DNA of 26,454 nt from a virus: IMG/VR virus record IMGVR_UViG_3300025168_000562, positions 1-26,454 of that record; one strand, 5' to 3'. The notes beneath the pieces were generated by a model. The model saw only the letters and a list, made by a program, of their open reading frames with translations, made no database searches and had not been told where the DNA came from. Positions 1 through 8,444 of this stretch are shown piece by piece. Each line of letters starts with the position of its first letter. The stretch's first letter is position 1. A program made the translations under genes and the position numbers.

Positions 1-1068
1 GGTAAAGACGGTTTTGAGCATGCGTTTAATACTTTGCATCATACGAATGAGTTAATCTCTAAGAGGAAGTCTGACGCGTCTGTATCGACTAAATATGATG
101 GTTCTCCTAGTGTTGTGTTTGGACATCATCCTGAGAATGGAAAGTTCTTTGTTGCATCTAAGTCAGCCTTTAATAAGAATCCAAAAATTAACTACACACA
201 TGATGATATAGAAAAGAATCATGGACATGCGCCTGGTTTAGTTTCAAAGTTAAAAGGTGCTTTAGATCATTTACCTAAGACAACACCAAAAGGAAAAGTC
301 TTTCAAGGTGATTTGATGTATCATAAGGATGATGGAGATGTTAGATCAGAAGGTGGTAAGCATCATTTTACACCTAACACCATAACATATTCTACTCCAC
401 ATAATTCTGAAGAAGGTAAAAAGATAGCAAAAGCAAAGATTGGTGTAGCAGTGCATACAGCTTATTCTGGAAAGACATTAGATGGAATGAAAGCAGAATA
501 TAATCATAACACTAATTCATTTAAACCACATCCAGATGCTCATATTATATCAACAGCAATTGATCATACAAAGATTAATCACGGTGACGATAAACAAAAA
601 GAATTTGCTGGTCATATGAAACAAGCAATTGATGCTCATAATACAATTAAAAATTACAATCATTTAGATGGTCATGATTCAATGCTTAAAACGCATATTA
701 ATAAAACAATACGTGATGGTACGAAACCATCCGTAAAGGGTTATATGGAACATTCAAATGGTGTTTTTAATAAGAAAGCAGATTCAGTTAAGACAGAAGT
801 TGCTAAAAATAGACATTTAGATGCTGGTAAGAAGCATATGGATCATATTAAAAATAATGTTAATAGTTTTACTAAGACATTAGAAGTACATAAACATCTT
901 CAGAATGCTAAGAATGTATTAGTTAATTCTTTAGCAACTCACAACAAATACGAACATAGTGTTAATGGTCAGAAGGTTAAGCCTGAGGGTTCTGTAGCAG
1001 TTATAAAGAATAGACCAACAAAACTTAATGACCGTGAGGAATTTAATAGACTTAATTTCAACAAATAA
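1..1068 (+). CDS. Ligase-fold nucleotidyltransferase-like protein, 5' truncated
   Basis: The reading frame is open from base 1, so the true start lies upstream; the TTG at 34 is internal (Gly-Lys-Asp-Gly-Phe-Glu-His precedes it). Residues 31-36 of the visible protein read KYDGSP, matching motif I (KxDG) of the covalent nucleotidyltransferases (DNA/RNA ligases, capping enzymes), where Lys takes the AMP. A later VFQGDLMY segment resembles motif III/IIIa and KIGVAVHTAY a further core strand. It resembles a family of T4-like marine phages that I recall as DUF6267. The second half is His/Lys/Asn-rich and helical. Ligase-like fold is inferred; ligase activity is not shown. It sits at the head of a run of virion-type genes. 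Confidence 0.75.
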   Translation, partial: GKDGFEHAFNTLHHTNELISKRKSDASVSTKYDGSPSVVFGHHPENGKFFVASKSAFNKNPKINYTHDDIEKNHGHAPGLVSKLKGALDHLPKTTPKGKVFQGDLMYHKDDGDVRSEGGKHHFTPNTITYSTPHNSEEGKKIAKAKIGVAVHTAYSGKTLDGMKAEYNHNTNSFKPHPDAHIISTAIDHTKINHGDDKQKEFAGHMKQAIDAHNTIKNYNHLDGHDSMLKTHINKTIRDGTKPSVKGYMEHSNGVFNKKADSVKTEVAKNRHLDAGKKHMDHIKNNVNSFTKTLEVHKHLQNAKNVLVNSLATHNKYEHSVNGQKVKPEGSVAVIKNRPTKLNDREEFNRLNFNK

Positions 1069-1144
1069 CAACAATATTGGTTTTACACCTCTCATGGATC
1101 CACATAGCAAATTTACCCTATAGGTCAACAGAAGACAACAGTTA

Positions 1145-1528
1145 ATGAAGAAATTTAAAGAACTCAGAGAACAAGGAAAATTATATGAAGCAGCTAGGAT
1201 TCCTAGGAAGGCTAATCAACCAGCCAAATCAGACAAACACTCAGACCTTTACACAGATGAAGATCCAAAAGGGACTATACATGGACTCAAGTTCGCAACA
1301 TCAAAAGATGCAGAACGAAGCGTCTCAAAAATTAGAAGATCTGGAAGAACTCACGCACATAAGATTCAAGCAGCGGTAGCAATGGAGCAAAGAGCAAAGG
1401 TTGCGGGTAAATCAACAGCAGCTTCTGTTTATAGAAAATTTATTAATATGATGAAAGAAAAGACTAAAAAGATGAACGAGGATGGGCCACCATTAAACTT
1501 AAAAAAAAGAAACTATGAAAACTTTTAA
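1145..1528 (+). CDS. Conserved small basic phage protein, unknown function
   Basis: A 127-residue, Lys/Arg-rich soluble protein. The core from about residue 32 to 105 (HSDLYTDEDPKGTIHGLKF, then SGRTHAHKIQAAVAMEQRA and AASVYRKFI) is a compact domain I recognise from T4-like marine phages and some large viruses, without a known activity. No Shine-Dalgarno is obvious before the ATG, which follows a 76-base spacer in which I see no hairpin or promoter. Its end overlaps the next gene by 14 bases, so the two are probably co-transcribed and coupled. The N-terminal sequence MKKFKELREQGKLYEA resembles the leader-like N-termini of several neighbouring proteins. Confidence 0.7.
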   Translation: MKKFKELREQGKLYEAARIPRKANQPAKSDKHSDLYTDEDPKGTIHGLKFATSKDAERSVSKIRRSGRTHAHKIQAAVAMEQRAKVAGKSTAASVYRKFINMMKEKTKKMNEDGPPLNLKKRNYENF

Positions 1529-2282
1529 AAAACTTAAAGAAGATATAAGCGATATGGTTAATCCGTATATGCTTTGGAAGAATAAAAGTCCAGTAAAATA
1601 TGCAATGCATTTATCTGAAACTTTTGGTCCTCCTACAGAACTGACCCCATTTAGAGCTATATGGTATGATAAAGATGGTGTAAAAAGAATTGTTATAAAA
1701 GATGAATATATTTTACACGGATCCCCTTCTCCACATTATGATTTTGTTTATAGTTATGTGGATTTAAAAGTACCCCATGAGTTTGCGGAGTCTCTGGTAA
1801 ACAGTAGTGAAAGCATATTAATTGATTTCCTTAAAAATGAAGTAGGAGCAAGATGTGGTTCTCTTACTGCTAATGCTGTAACAATAAACTATGTTCTTGA
1901 TGTAGTGTATGGTAGAGTAAAGCCAAGCAAAGAAGAATATGAAAAAAGAATAAATGAAATGACAGATATGTTTGACAAAGGTAAAATATATACTAACAGC
2001 TGGTGGCCAGATGATACAAAAGACGCAGATCCTGATAATCCATATTACAAAGAAGGAAGTATAGAAGAAGCTGCTCCTGTTATAGGAGGAGTTAAGATGA
2101 AAAAACTTGGTAAAGGCAAACCAGGTAGTTATAAAAGTTTAGTGTCAAGACATCTTGGAGCAGCTGCTGCAGAAAAGATCGATAAGAGTGATGGAAGCAA
2201 ATTAGTGGCCAAAGGTAAAAAAACAGGTAATAAAGATCTTGTACGAAAAGGTAACTTTATTAAAAATGTAATCAGCAGGTAA
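1515..2282 (+). CDS. Hypothetical phage protein with basic C-terminal tail
   Basis: 255 residues, not recognised as an enzyme. Residues 1-150 form a mixed domain with many aromatics (YMLWKNKSPVKYAMHLSETF, FRAIWYDKDGVKRIVIKDEY). Residues about 188-255 are a Gly/Lys/Ala-rich tail (KKLGKGKPGSYKSLVSRHLG, ending in NFIKNVISR) of a type repeated in unknown virion-associated proteins of marine T4-like phages. No signal peptide or membrane segment is present. The ATG lies inside the end of the upstream gene, and the gene stops 18 bases before the next start. A structural or head-related role is a guess from context. Confidence 0.65.
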   Translation: MKTFKKLKEDISDMVNPYMLWKNKSPVKYAMHLSETFGPPTELTPFRAIWYDKDGVKRIVIKDEYILHGSPSPHYDFVYSYVDLKVPHEFAESLVNSSESILIDFLKNEVGARCGSLTANAVTINYVLDVVYGRVKPSKEEYEKRINEMTDMFDKGKIYTNSWWPDDTKDADPDNPYYKEGSIEEAAPVIGGVKMKKLGKGKPGSYKSLVSRHLGAAAAEKIDKSDGSKLVAKGKKTGNKDLVRKGNFIKNVISR

Positions 2283-2288
2283 TAAAAC

Positions 2289-2296
2289 TATAAATA
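2289..2296 (+). promoter_or_regulatory. Possible T4-type late promoter box TATAAATA
   Basis: An exact TATAAATA, the T4 late -10 box read by gp55/gp33-modified RNA polymerase, sits in the 18-base gap before the gene starting at 2301. A late start about 6 bases beyond the box would fall on the start codon, giving a leaderless message. That odd spacing, in AT-rich DNA, keeps confidence low. Confidence 0.35.
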
Positions 2297-2300
2297 ACAC

Positions 2301-4289
2301 ATGGACTTTAAAACATTTTTAATAGAATCTGACGAAAAGCATGCGGTAATGTCCTATGGCAGGTTTAATCCTGTAACTACTGGTCATGAAAAACTAATGC
2401 ATAAAGTTCATGATGTTGCTAAAAAAGTAGGTGGTGATGCTCATGTTATAGCTTCACATTCGGAAGGTGATGATAGGAATCCAATACCAAAAGATAAAAA
2501 AATTGGTTATATTAAGAAAGTGGCAAAACCTGGTACTAAAGTTTCATCATCAGATAAAGAACATCCTTCTATTTTACACCAGGCTGTAAAACTACACGAT
2601 CAAGGTGTAAAACATTTACATATTGTAGGTGGTTCTGATAGAGTAGAAGGTTTTCATAAAATGTTAAACACTTATAATGGTAAGAAAGGTCTTAGACATG
2701 GCCATTATGATTTTAAGTCAATAACCAAACATTCTTCAGGAGAAAGAGATCCTGATTCAAAAGATGTATCTGGTATGTCAGGTACTAAAATGAGACAACA
2801 TGCAAGATCAGGTGATATGAAAAGTTTCAAGTCAGGTTTACCAAAAGTATTACATCCCCATGCAGAAGAAATGGCAAATCATATTAAAGCGGTTCCAGAA
2901 AAAATTAAAAAAGCTAAAAAAATTAAAGAAGAATACAAATATGAATGGGGAACACCAGAAGGTACAAGGTATATGAAAAAACTAACTCCTGGTGAAAATA
3001 AGAATAAAGAAACAGAAGTTGTGTTTGGTGAAGTTAACCAAGACTCAGATATAAAAGATAGAAAAGGTACACAACCTGCTAAATATCATTCTGGTTTATC
3101 AAAATCAACAAAAGAAAAAAGGGATGCTCAATTTAAAAAGCAAACTAAAATGGATGACAGAGATCCAGCTGCTTATAAACTAGCACCAGGAGATAAGACT
3201 GCAAAAACTAAACCTTCGGTGCATACAATAGCTTATAAGAAAAAATTTGGTGAAGAAAGTATTCCAATGTTATGTAAGAAATGGAATAACTCCGATCTCG
3301 ACGAGCAATATCCATTTAAATCAGTAATGATGAGAGCAAAAGCAAAAATCAGTCCATCATATAAAATGGCTAAAAAAGAATTGCAAAATAAAGTAAAAAG
3401 TGATCCAAGTAAGCCTAAAGTATCACACGCTGCAACAATTGCTAAAAAGTACAATGGTGTTGATGCAAGAACACTTGATAGTGTTACCGAGCAAGGCAAA
3501 GGTTTGTATTACAATATTAATAAGAAAAGAAAAGAAGGTAGACCTATGAGAAAGAAAGGGGAATCAGGAGCTCCTAAGCCATCTGACTTTGATAGAGCAA
3601 AAACAACTGCTACAGAAGAAGTTGTAACTATTGAAGAACAAAAAGGTTTATCCGCCAAAGCTGCAAAATCTGGTGTATCTTTATCAACTTTAAAAAAGGT
3701 ATACAATAGAGGAATGGCAGCTTGGAAGACTGGTCATAGACCTGGAACAACTCCTCAACAATGGGCAATGGCAAGAGTTAACTCATACATTAATAAAGGC
3801 AAAGGTACTTATCACGGTGCTGATAAAGACTTAAGAGAACATATGGATCTTTCAAAACTCACAGAACAAGATACAGATCAAATGGTTGATGAGCTTACTT
3901 GGGAAGATATTGTTGATTTCTATGATGACAATGATTTTCATACAGAAGAAGTTAATGAGGCTTTATCAACACAGGCAAGACTCAAAAGAAGACAAACATT
4001 TGCAAGATTTAGAGGTAAAAGAGGTATTGCTAAAGGATTAAAATTAAGAAGAGCTTCAGATATGAAAACTCTTCAACGTAGAGCTAAGTTAGCAGCTAGA
4101 AGAGCTCTATATGGAAGATTTTTAAGAGGTCGTAATAAGGCAAGTTTATCAGCAGCAGAAAAAGATAGACTAGAGAAGCAAGTAGGTACTTTAAAAACAT
4201 TACAAACATCTTTAGCACAAAAAATGTTACCAAAAATAAGAGGAATTGAACAAAAACGCCTTGCAGGTTATAGGTCTAAGAAAAAATAA
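2301..4289 (+). CDS. Cytidylyltransferase-fold domain fused to long basic virion-type tail
   Basis: 662 residues. Residues 16-200 form an HxGH-type nucleotidyltransferase: YGRFNPVTTGH (19-29) carries the ATP/CTP-binding TxGH, and SGTKMR near 160 matches the second ST/GxxxR motif of NMNAT/cytidylyltransferases. The remaining 460 residues are Lys/Arg-rich. Around 454-512 lies a GVSLSTLKKVYNRGMAAWKT...GHRPGT...WAMARVNS block (I recall DUF5824), and the last 100 residues are a basic helical tail (FARFRGKRGIAKGLKLRRAS). Related fusions occur in T4-like marine phages with unknown substrate. The ATG at 2301 keeps residues seen before GRFNP in relatives. The size and basic tail suggest a virion or DNA-associated protein; that is inference. 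Confidence 0.75.
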   Translation: MDFKTFLIESDEKHAVMSYGRFNPVTTGHEKLMHKVHDVAKKVGGDAHVIASHSEGDDRNPIPKDKKIGYIKKVAKPGTKVSSSDKEHPSILHQAVKLHDQGVKHLHIVGGSDRVEGFHKMLNTYNGKKGLRHGHYDFKSITKHSSGERDPDSKDVSGMSGTKMRQHARSGDMKSFKSGLPKVLHPHAEEMANHIKAVPEKIKKAKKIKEEYKYEWGTPEGTRYMKKLTPGENKNKETEVVFGEVNQDSDIKDRKGTQPAKYHSGLSKSTKEKRDAQFKKQTKMDDRDPAAYKLAPGDKTAKTKPSVHTIAYKKKFGEESIPMLCKKWNNSDLDEQYPFKSVMMRAKAKISPSYKMAKKELQNKVKSDPSKPKVSHAATIAKKYNGVDARTLDSVTEQGKGLYYNINKKRKEGRPMRKKGESGAPKPSDFDRAKTTATEEVVTIEEQKGLSAKAAKSGVSLSTLKKVYNRGMAAWKTGHRPGTTPQQWAMARVNSYINKGKGTYHGADKDLREHMDLSKLTEQDTDQMVDELTWEDIVDFYDDNDFHTEEVNEALSTQARLKRRQTFARFRGKRGIAKGLKLRRASDMKTLQRRAKLAARRALYGRFLRGRNKASLSAAEKDRLEKQVGTLKTLQTSLAQKMLPKIRGIEQKRLAGYRSKKK

Positions 4290-4297
4290 TATAAATA
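4290..4297 (+). promoter_or_regulatory. TATAAATA box abutting a start codon
   Basis: A second exact TATAAATA ends one base before the ATG at 4298. If used as a T4-type late promoter, transcription would begin about 5 bases inside the lipoprotein gene, which is awkward. It may be chance in AT-rich DNA or may serve the downstream genes at 4648-5141. Confidence 0.25.
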
Positions 4298-4651
4298 ATG
4301 ATTAATATCAAAAAAACTGTTGTTAGTATAGTACTTTGTTTGTTTTTAGTTGGATGCACTTTCATGCCTAAAAAGCATGACCCAATGTTAGCAGGTTCCT
4401 TTGTAGACTTATCTATTTCGTTAGAAGACGCAAGTTGTGAAGATCAATTTAGTATTGAAGAAACAATTTATATTGCTATGTGGATGGAAAGATATGCTAT
4501 GTTTAGAGAAGATCCACAGTTAAAAACTGTAACAAGTATTATTGAAAATTTAAAAAAGGCTTCATATACAAGCGAAGCAGCATGTGAAAGATGGTTAAAT
4601 ATTACTAATATAAAAATGAAAACTCTTAAAAAAGTATGGAGTAAGAGATGA
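4298..4651 (+). CDS. Predicted phage lipoprotein
   Basis: 117 residues. The N-terminus is a lipoprotein signal: MINIKKT, a hydrophobic stretch (VVSIVLCLFLV) and the lipobox LVGC with Cys at 20. The mature part is about 98 residues, mildly charged, with two more cysteines (about 48 and 95) that could form a disulfide. Lipobox processing by signal peptidase II would anchor it in the inner or outer membrane of a Gram-negative host. No family is recognised. The start gives a normal signal peptide, although a TATAAATA box sits immediately upstream. The stop overlaps the next ATG (ATGA). Exclusion of other phages and a role in lysis are both possible. Confidence 0.7.
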   Translation: MINIKKTVVSIVLCLFLVGCTFMPKKHDPMLAGSFVDLSISLEDASCEDQFSIEETIYIAMWMERYAMFREDPQLKTVTSIIENLKKASYTSEAACERWLNITNIKMKTLKKVWSKR

Positions 4652-4884
4652 ATGAAAATGATGAGCTTTTAAAATACATAAATGAAGATTCAATTCGAGG
4701 AGATTTATCCAAAGAGTTTACTGGAATTATTAGTGATTTTAAAGAAGGTAAAATTACAGAAAAAGAAAAAGAAGATCTAGTGTCTGGTATCGAAGAAGGA
4801 TTTATGGCAGATGAATCTGCTAGAGACGAAGAATTAGTTAGATGGGTTCACAATGCAGTACTAATAGTCAGTAAGGTAATATGA
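4648..4884 (+). CDS. Small acidic hypothetical protein
   Basis: 78 residues, strongly acidic (many Glu/Asp, e.g. EKEKEDLVSGIEEGFMADES), with a likely helical body and a short hydrophobic C-terminus (NAVLIVSKVI). No family is recognised and no cysteine is present. It overlaps the previous gene by ATGA and the next gene in the same way (ATG at 4881 over the TGA at 4882), so it is probably translated by coupling in a three-gene chain (4298-5141). The tight coupling is the main reason to regard it as real. Confidence 0.6.
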   Translation: MNENDELLKYINEDSIRGDLSKEFTGIISDFKEGKITEKEKEDLVSGIEEGFMADESARDEELVRWVHNAVLIVSKVI

Positions 4885-5141
4885 AAAAATTTATTGAATT
4901 TAAATCTTCAATATTAGAAAGAACTTTAAACAAACCTTTTCTCACTCCGGATGGACCAAAGAAAAGAGCTGTCTATGTTAAAAATGAAAAAGGTAATGAA
5001 GTAAAAGTAACTTTTGGTGATCCCAATATGAGAATTAAGAAAAGTAATCCAGCTAGACGTAGAAGTTTTAGAGCTAGACATAATTGCGATAGCCCAGGTC
5101 CAAAAACAAAGGCAAGATATTGGTCTTGCAAACATTGGTAA
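4881..5141 (+). CDS. Small basic conserved phage protein (DUF6321-like)
   Basis: 86 residues, very basic. The C-terminal half (KVTFGDPNMRIKKSNPARRR, then FRARHNCDSPGPKTKARYWSCKHW) is a strongly conserved block in T4-like marine phages, which I recall as DUF6321. In relatives it can stand alone or follow a protease or core domain. Its two Cys and His could bind metal, but only two cysteines are present. An AAGG lies before the ATG. It is coupled to the upstream gene and followed by a 9-base gap with an AGGA ribosome site for the next gene. Function unknown; nucleic-acid binding is plausible from charge. Confidence 0.7.
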   Translation: MKKFIEFKSSILERTLNKPFLTPDGPKKRAVYVKNEKGNEVKVTFGDPNMRIKKSNPARRRSFRARHNCDSPGPKTKARYWSCKHW

Positions 5142-5150
5142 GGAATAAAG

Positions 5151-6764
5151 ATGTCAACATTTTTAAAAGGTAGAGAATTATCAGAACTCGAAGCTGCTGC
5201 ATTAGAAGTATTAGTTAAAACTATTGCTCCTAATCCAGAAGAATATAGAGTGGATGAGGCTGTACATCCAATGGGCGTTCATGTTACATCTGTATCTGGG
5301 AAAAAAGTAGAAGGCCTCCCAGCATATAAAGTTACTAAAATTGGGTCTAAAGTAAAAGAACACGGTGGTATAACAGTTGGAGAACATTTACATGATAATC
5401 ATTTAGATGATTTAGCTGATATGGGTCATAAAATAAAAAATGAACAAGTTACTACAGAAGCTAATAGTCGCATGTTTAAAGCAAAAGGCCAATATTCAAC
5501 TGGAGAGCCAAATCCTATATCGAACAATGGCGACACTGTTTCAGGACCACAAGATCAACTTCAAAAAAAAGCAGAGGGTAAGATGAATTTAATTCAAGCA
5601 TCAGTGAAGGAAATTTCCCAAAGGGCCAAGAGTAATGGTACCCAAAAGGAAAGTAAAGAAGTCACAGAGGACATGCATAAGAAAAAGAAAAAACATGACT
5701 GTGCATCTAAAGTAAAATCAGAAGAATATGGTATTGGTTATTGTATTCCAGAACAACATACCATGTTAGAAGATGGAACTGTTACTCATTATGATGTCGA
5801 GTTTGATGATGTTATAATTCAAAATTTTCCTGTAACAGAACTTGAAATAATTGAAGAATCAAGTCATATGCATGAAGTTAATCAAGAAAAAAATGAAGAA
5901 GTTGCACAACAAAGTGAAGCAGCCCACAAAGATGTTGAAGTACAACAAATCCCAATGAATCAAAAACATACAGCTAAGATGAAAAAAGCATCAAAGATGT
6001 ATAAATCAGTTCCAGCTTCACAGCGTGGAACCGGTTCTGCTGGGAAGCGTGGTGGTGATTCTGGATTTAGTAATGTTAAGATGGAAGACATGCATGATTC
6101 TGAAGAAGGAATGTCAAAAGATGCTAAAAAGAAAGTAGCTAAAGGAAAGTCAAATTACAAAGGTTTAGATAATGCAAAAGGTGATGACGATAAAGATGCT
6201 GTTGCCGAAGGTGCATTAGGCACAGGTCTTGGAGCAGTTGGGGGAGCAGCAATAGGAGGTCCAGTTGGTGCAGCTGTTGGTGGTGTTGCTGGCCATATGG
6301 CTCAACAAGGTTTAAGAAAGTTAGGTAAAAAAATAAAGTCAGGTATTGCAGGTTTTAGAAAGCCACAAACAGCAGAATCTATGAATAAAATGAAAGAAGA
6401 TACAGATGTTGATTATACTGTAATTGAACACAACGCTTTCGACATAGAAATTCCTGAAGAGCTTCTTTTTGCAGATTATTTAAATGCAGCCTCTACTTTT
6501 ACAGAAAATCACAGTGATGCTGTTAAGATAGCAGATCAATTTTTTGGTGAAAATGATGAATCAATTATTTTTGAGGCATTTACAAGAAAAGATATAGAAG
6601 ATAGGATTTCAGCACACGCCAAAGCTGGAAAAGCAGTTAGTATGCCTAAATATGGTATGAAAGATGGAAAACCAACAGCCGAATATACTGTTACTGATAA
6701 AGATGCGGGTTCTAAGACAACATTCATGCATCACGGTAACATTAGGCGTGTCACAAGAAATTAA
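5151..6764 (+). CDS. Large hypothetical virion-type protein with SH3-like and glycine-zipper segments
   Basis: 537 residues, mostly hydrophilic and Lys/Glu-rich. Residues about 175-235 contain HDCASKVKSEEYGIGYCIPE followed by beta-strand sequence, resembling small SH3/Tudor-like barrels such as those ending UvrD-type helicases; this link is tentative. Residues about 350-385 are glycine/alanine-rich with GxxxG spacing (GAVGGAAIGGPVGAAVGG), a glycine-zipper pattern able to insert in membranes. The C-terminal 130 residues are acidic, then end in a basic FMHHGNIRRVTRN. An AGGA site precedes the ATG. It lies between small conserved genes and a large Ig-like structural gene, so a capsid, core or ejected protein is the best guess. 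Confidence 0.65.
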   Translation: MSTFLKGRELSELEAAALEVLVKTIAPNPEEYRVDEAVHPMGVHVTSVSGKKVEGLPAYKVTKIGSKVKEHGGITVGEHLHDNHLDDLADMGHKIKNEQVTTEANSRMFKAKGQYSTGEPNPISNNGDTVSGPQDQLQKKAEGKMNLIQASVKEISQRAKSNGTQKESKEVTEDMHKKKKKHDCASKVKSEEYGIGYCIPEQHTMLEDGTVTHYDVEFDDVIIQNFPVTELEIIEESSHMHEVNQEKNEEVAQQSEAAHKDVEVQQIPMNQKHTAKMKKASKMYKSVPASQRGTGSAGKRGGDSGFSNVKMEDMHDSEEGMSKDAKKKVAKGKSNYKGLDNAKGDDDKDAVAEGALGTGLGAVGGAAIGGPVGAAVGGVAGHMAQQGLRKLGKKIKSGIAGFRKPQTAESMNKMKEDTDVDYTVIEHNAFDIEIPEELLFADYLNAASTFTENHSDAVKIADQFFGENDESIIFEAFTRKDIEDRISAHAKAGKAVSMPKYGMKDGKPTAEYTVTDKDAGSKTTFMHHGNIRRVTRN

Positions 6765-6776
6765 GGAGAAATAAAA

Positions 6777-8441
6777 ATGTCTTTATGGGGATATGCAGAC
6801 AACGTACGAATTCAAGGAAATGTAATCTGTACAGTTGGCGCAGCTAACGTAACAGGTAACTTAGCCAACTTTGTTGAACCTTTTGTTGCTCAAAGGGGTA
6901 CAGATTTTGGTGGTAATGGAAATACAGCATCCAAAGCAGGTAATGCTTTTGGACAACATGGATCAGCAGCCAATGTTGGTTCTGTAATAAATCCAGGAGA
7001 TTATATTTTCCTAAAAGGAACCAAATATAAGATTAAATCTGTAGGTGGATTATCAGATGGTAGCATCACAAGCAATGCTCAATTTAATAGATGTAATCTT
7101 ATATTAGAAACTAACTTTTCAAATGCAAGTGATGCTGTTGGAGTACAAGTTAGAGAAAATCTTGCCACTATTCAACAAGGTCCAAAATATATTGCTAATG
7201 CTACATATGGTTCAAGCGTCGATAGCTTAGGATCACCAAATGCTACTAAGAGAGCCAGACTTGGTAATGTTTATTCAATTCAAAACATGAAAGCAGTAAC
7301 CATTGATGAAGCAAATATTGCTGGTAATCAAGTAATTGGAATAAAGTCGCCAGGTTGGTATAGTGCTCGTCCAGCTATAACAAAAGCACAAGGTGGGAAA
7401 AAATTTAGAAACGAAGTGTTAATTGCTCTTTCTAAAAACGCCTTTACAGGTGGTGGTGATGCTCCTGATGATCTACCATCATTTTCTATTAGATTTACAT
7501 CTCAACCAGCTGGTGTTAGTGGAAGTTCATTTGCAATAGCTAATATTGCTGGAGCAAATGTTCAAATCTTTTCTAATGCAATCACGAATCCAATAACAAC
7601 AGAAGGTGTTGATAGTATAAGTTACAGATGGTATGTAGCTAATGCAGGAACAACATCAACATCAGATGCAGCCTTTACTAGAATTGATGCAGCTACTGCA
7701 GTTCTTGGAGCAGGAATTCATGGTCATAAAGGTGTTGCATTTACAGGATTTGATTCAAATGTCTTGGTTGTTGGTAATACAGCTAATGCACATGCTAACG
7801 TGGTATTCTGTGAAGCAACTACAACTGATGAGGGTGGAGCTAATATTTCTACTCAATCTGATATTGTTACACTCAATACACTTGGTTACGCATTAACATT
7901 TGATAATGTTTACAGTGATGCATCTACAGAAGGTAATCCTTATCAAATTCAAATAGCTACAGGTCCAAAAGTTATTCAGCAAACTCAAGGAACTGGTAAC
8001 ATTTTATACGCCGGCGCTGTATTGAAAGAGTCTGGTAGTAGTGGATCTAACACATTTGGAACTAATACAATCTTCCGTGCTAATGCAACAATAATAGTAC
8101 CGGGTGCTGCTACTGTTACGTATAAATGGTTGTATAGTAAATCAAATGGTCAACCAGTTACAGCTTTTGTTAATGGTGGTGTTTATGCTAACGCAGGTGC
8201 CACTACAAATGTATTAACAATTGGTAATGTATCTGGAGCAGCTACTAGTAGTACTAATAGATTTGCTAAACAATTTTCAGCAATTGCCAATAGTACTATT
8301 ATGTGTCAGGCATCTGTTGAATTACCTCCACACTTGATAGCTGTTGGTTCTAACACAGCTAACTTGAGATTTAGTGGTACAACAATGACAGCCAACTCAG
8401 CCATTGTAACAATGAATGTTCTTACTGGTGGTGCTGGTTAA
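6777..8441 (+). CDS. Putative structural protein with two Ig-like repeats
   Basis: 554 residues, rich in Gly, Ala, Asn, Thr and Ser and nearly free of long charged runs, as is usual for an extracellular beta-rich virion protein. An N-terminal domain (about 1-215) starts MSLWGYADNVRIQGNVICTV, a start I associate with marine T4-like structural proteins. Two Ig-like units follow: SYRWYVA near 281, LVVGNTAN, then VVFCEAT near 344; and TYKWLYS near 446, LTIGNVSG, then IMCQASV near 509. In each, Trp and Cys are about 60 residues apart, as in Ig folds. The strong AAGGAGA site 8 bases before the ATG suggests high expression. Hoc-like decoration, tail or fibre roles all fit. Confidence 0.75.
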   Translation: MSLWGYADNVRIQGNVICTVGAANVTGNLANFVEPFVAQRGTDFGGNGNTASKAGNAFGQHGSAANVGSVINPGDYIFLKGTKYKIKSVGGLSDGSITSNAQFNRCNLILETNFSNASDAVGVQVRENLATIQQGPKYIANATYGSSVDSLGSPNATKRARLGNVYSIQNMKAVTIDEANIAGNQVIGIKSPGWYSARPAITKAQGGKKFRNEVLIALSKNAFTGGGDAPDDLPSFSIRFTSQPAGVSGSSFAIANIAGANVQIFSNAITNPITTEGVDSISYRWYVANAGTTSTSDAAFTRIDAATAVLGAGIHGHKGVAFTGFDSNVLVVGNTANAHANVVFCEATTTDEGGANISTQSDIVTLNTLGYALTFDNVYSDASTEGNPYQIQIATGPKVIQQTQGTGNILYAGAVLKESGSSGSNTFGTNTIFRANATIIVPGAATVTYKWLYSKSNGQPVTAFVNGGVYANAGATTNVLTIGNVSGAATSSTNRFAKQFSAIANSTIMCQASVELPPHLIAVGSNTANLRFSGTTMTANSAIVTMNVLTGGAG

Positions 8442-8444
8442 TAG

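Noticed and set aside
1069-1144. 76-base gap as a possible promoter or terminator
   Set aside because: No -35/-10 pair with 16-18 base spacing, no TATAAATA and no stem with a T-run were found; only a short AT-rich leader is seen.
7642-7896. 84-codon frame inside the Ig-like gene
   Set aside because: A Gln/His/Leu-rich shadow of Ala/Thr codons in a strongly supported structural gene, without a ribosome site.
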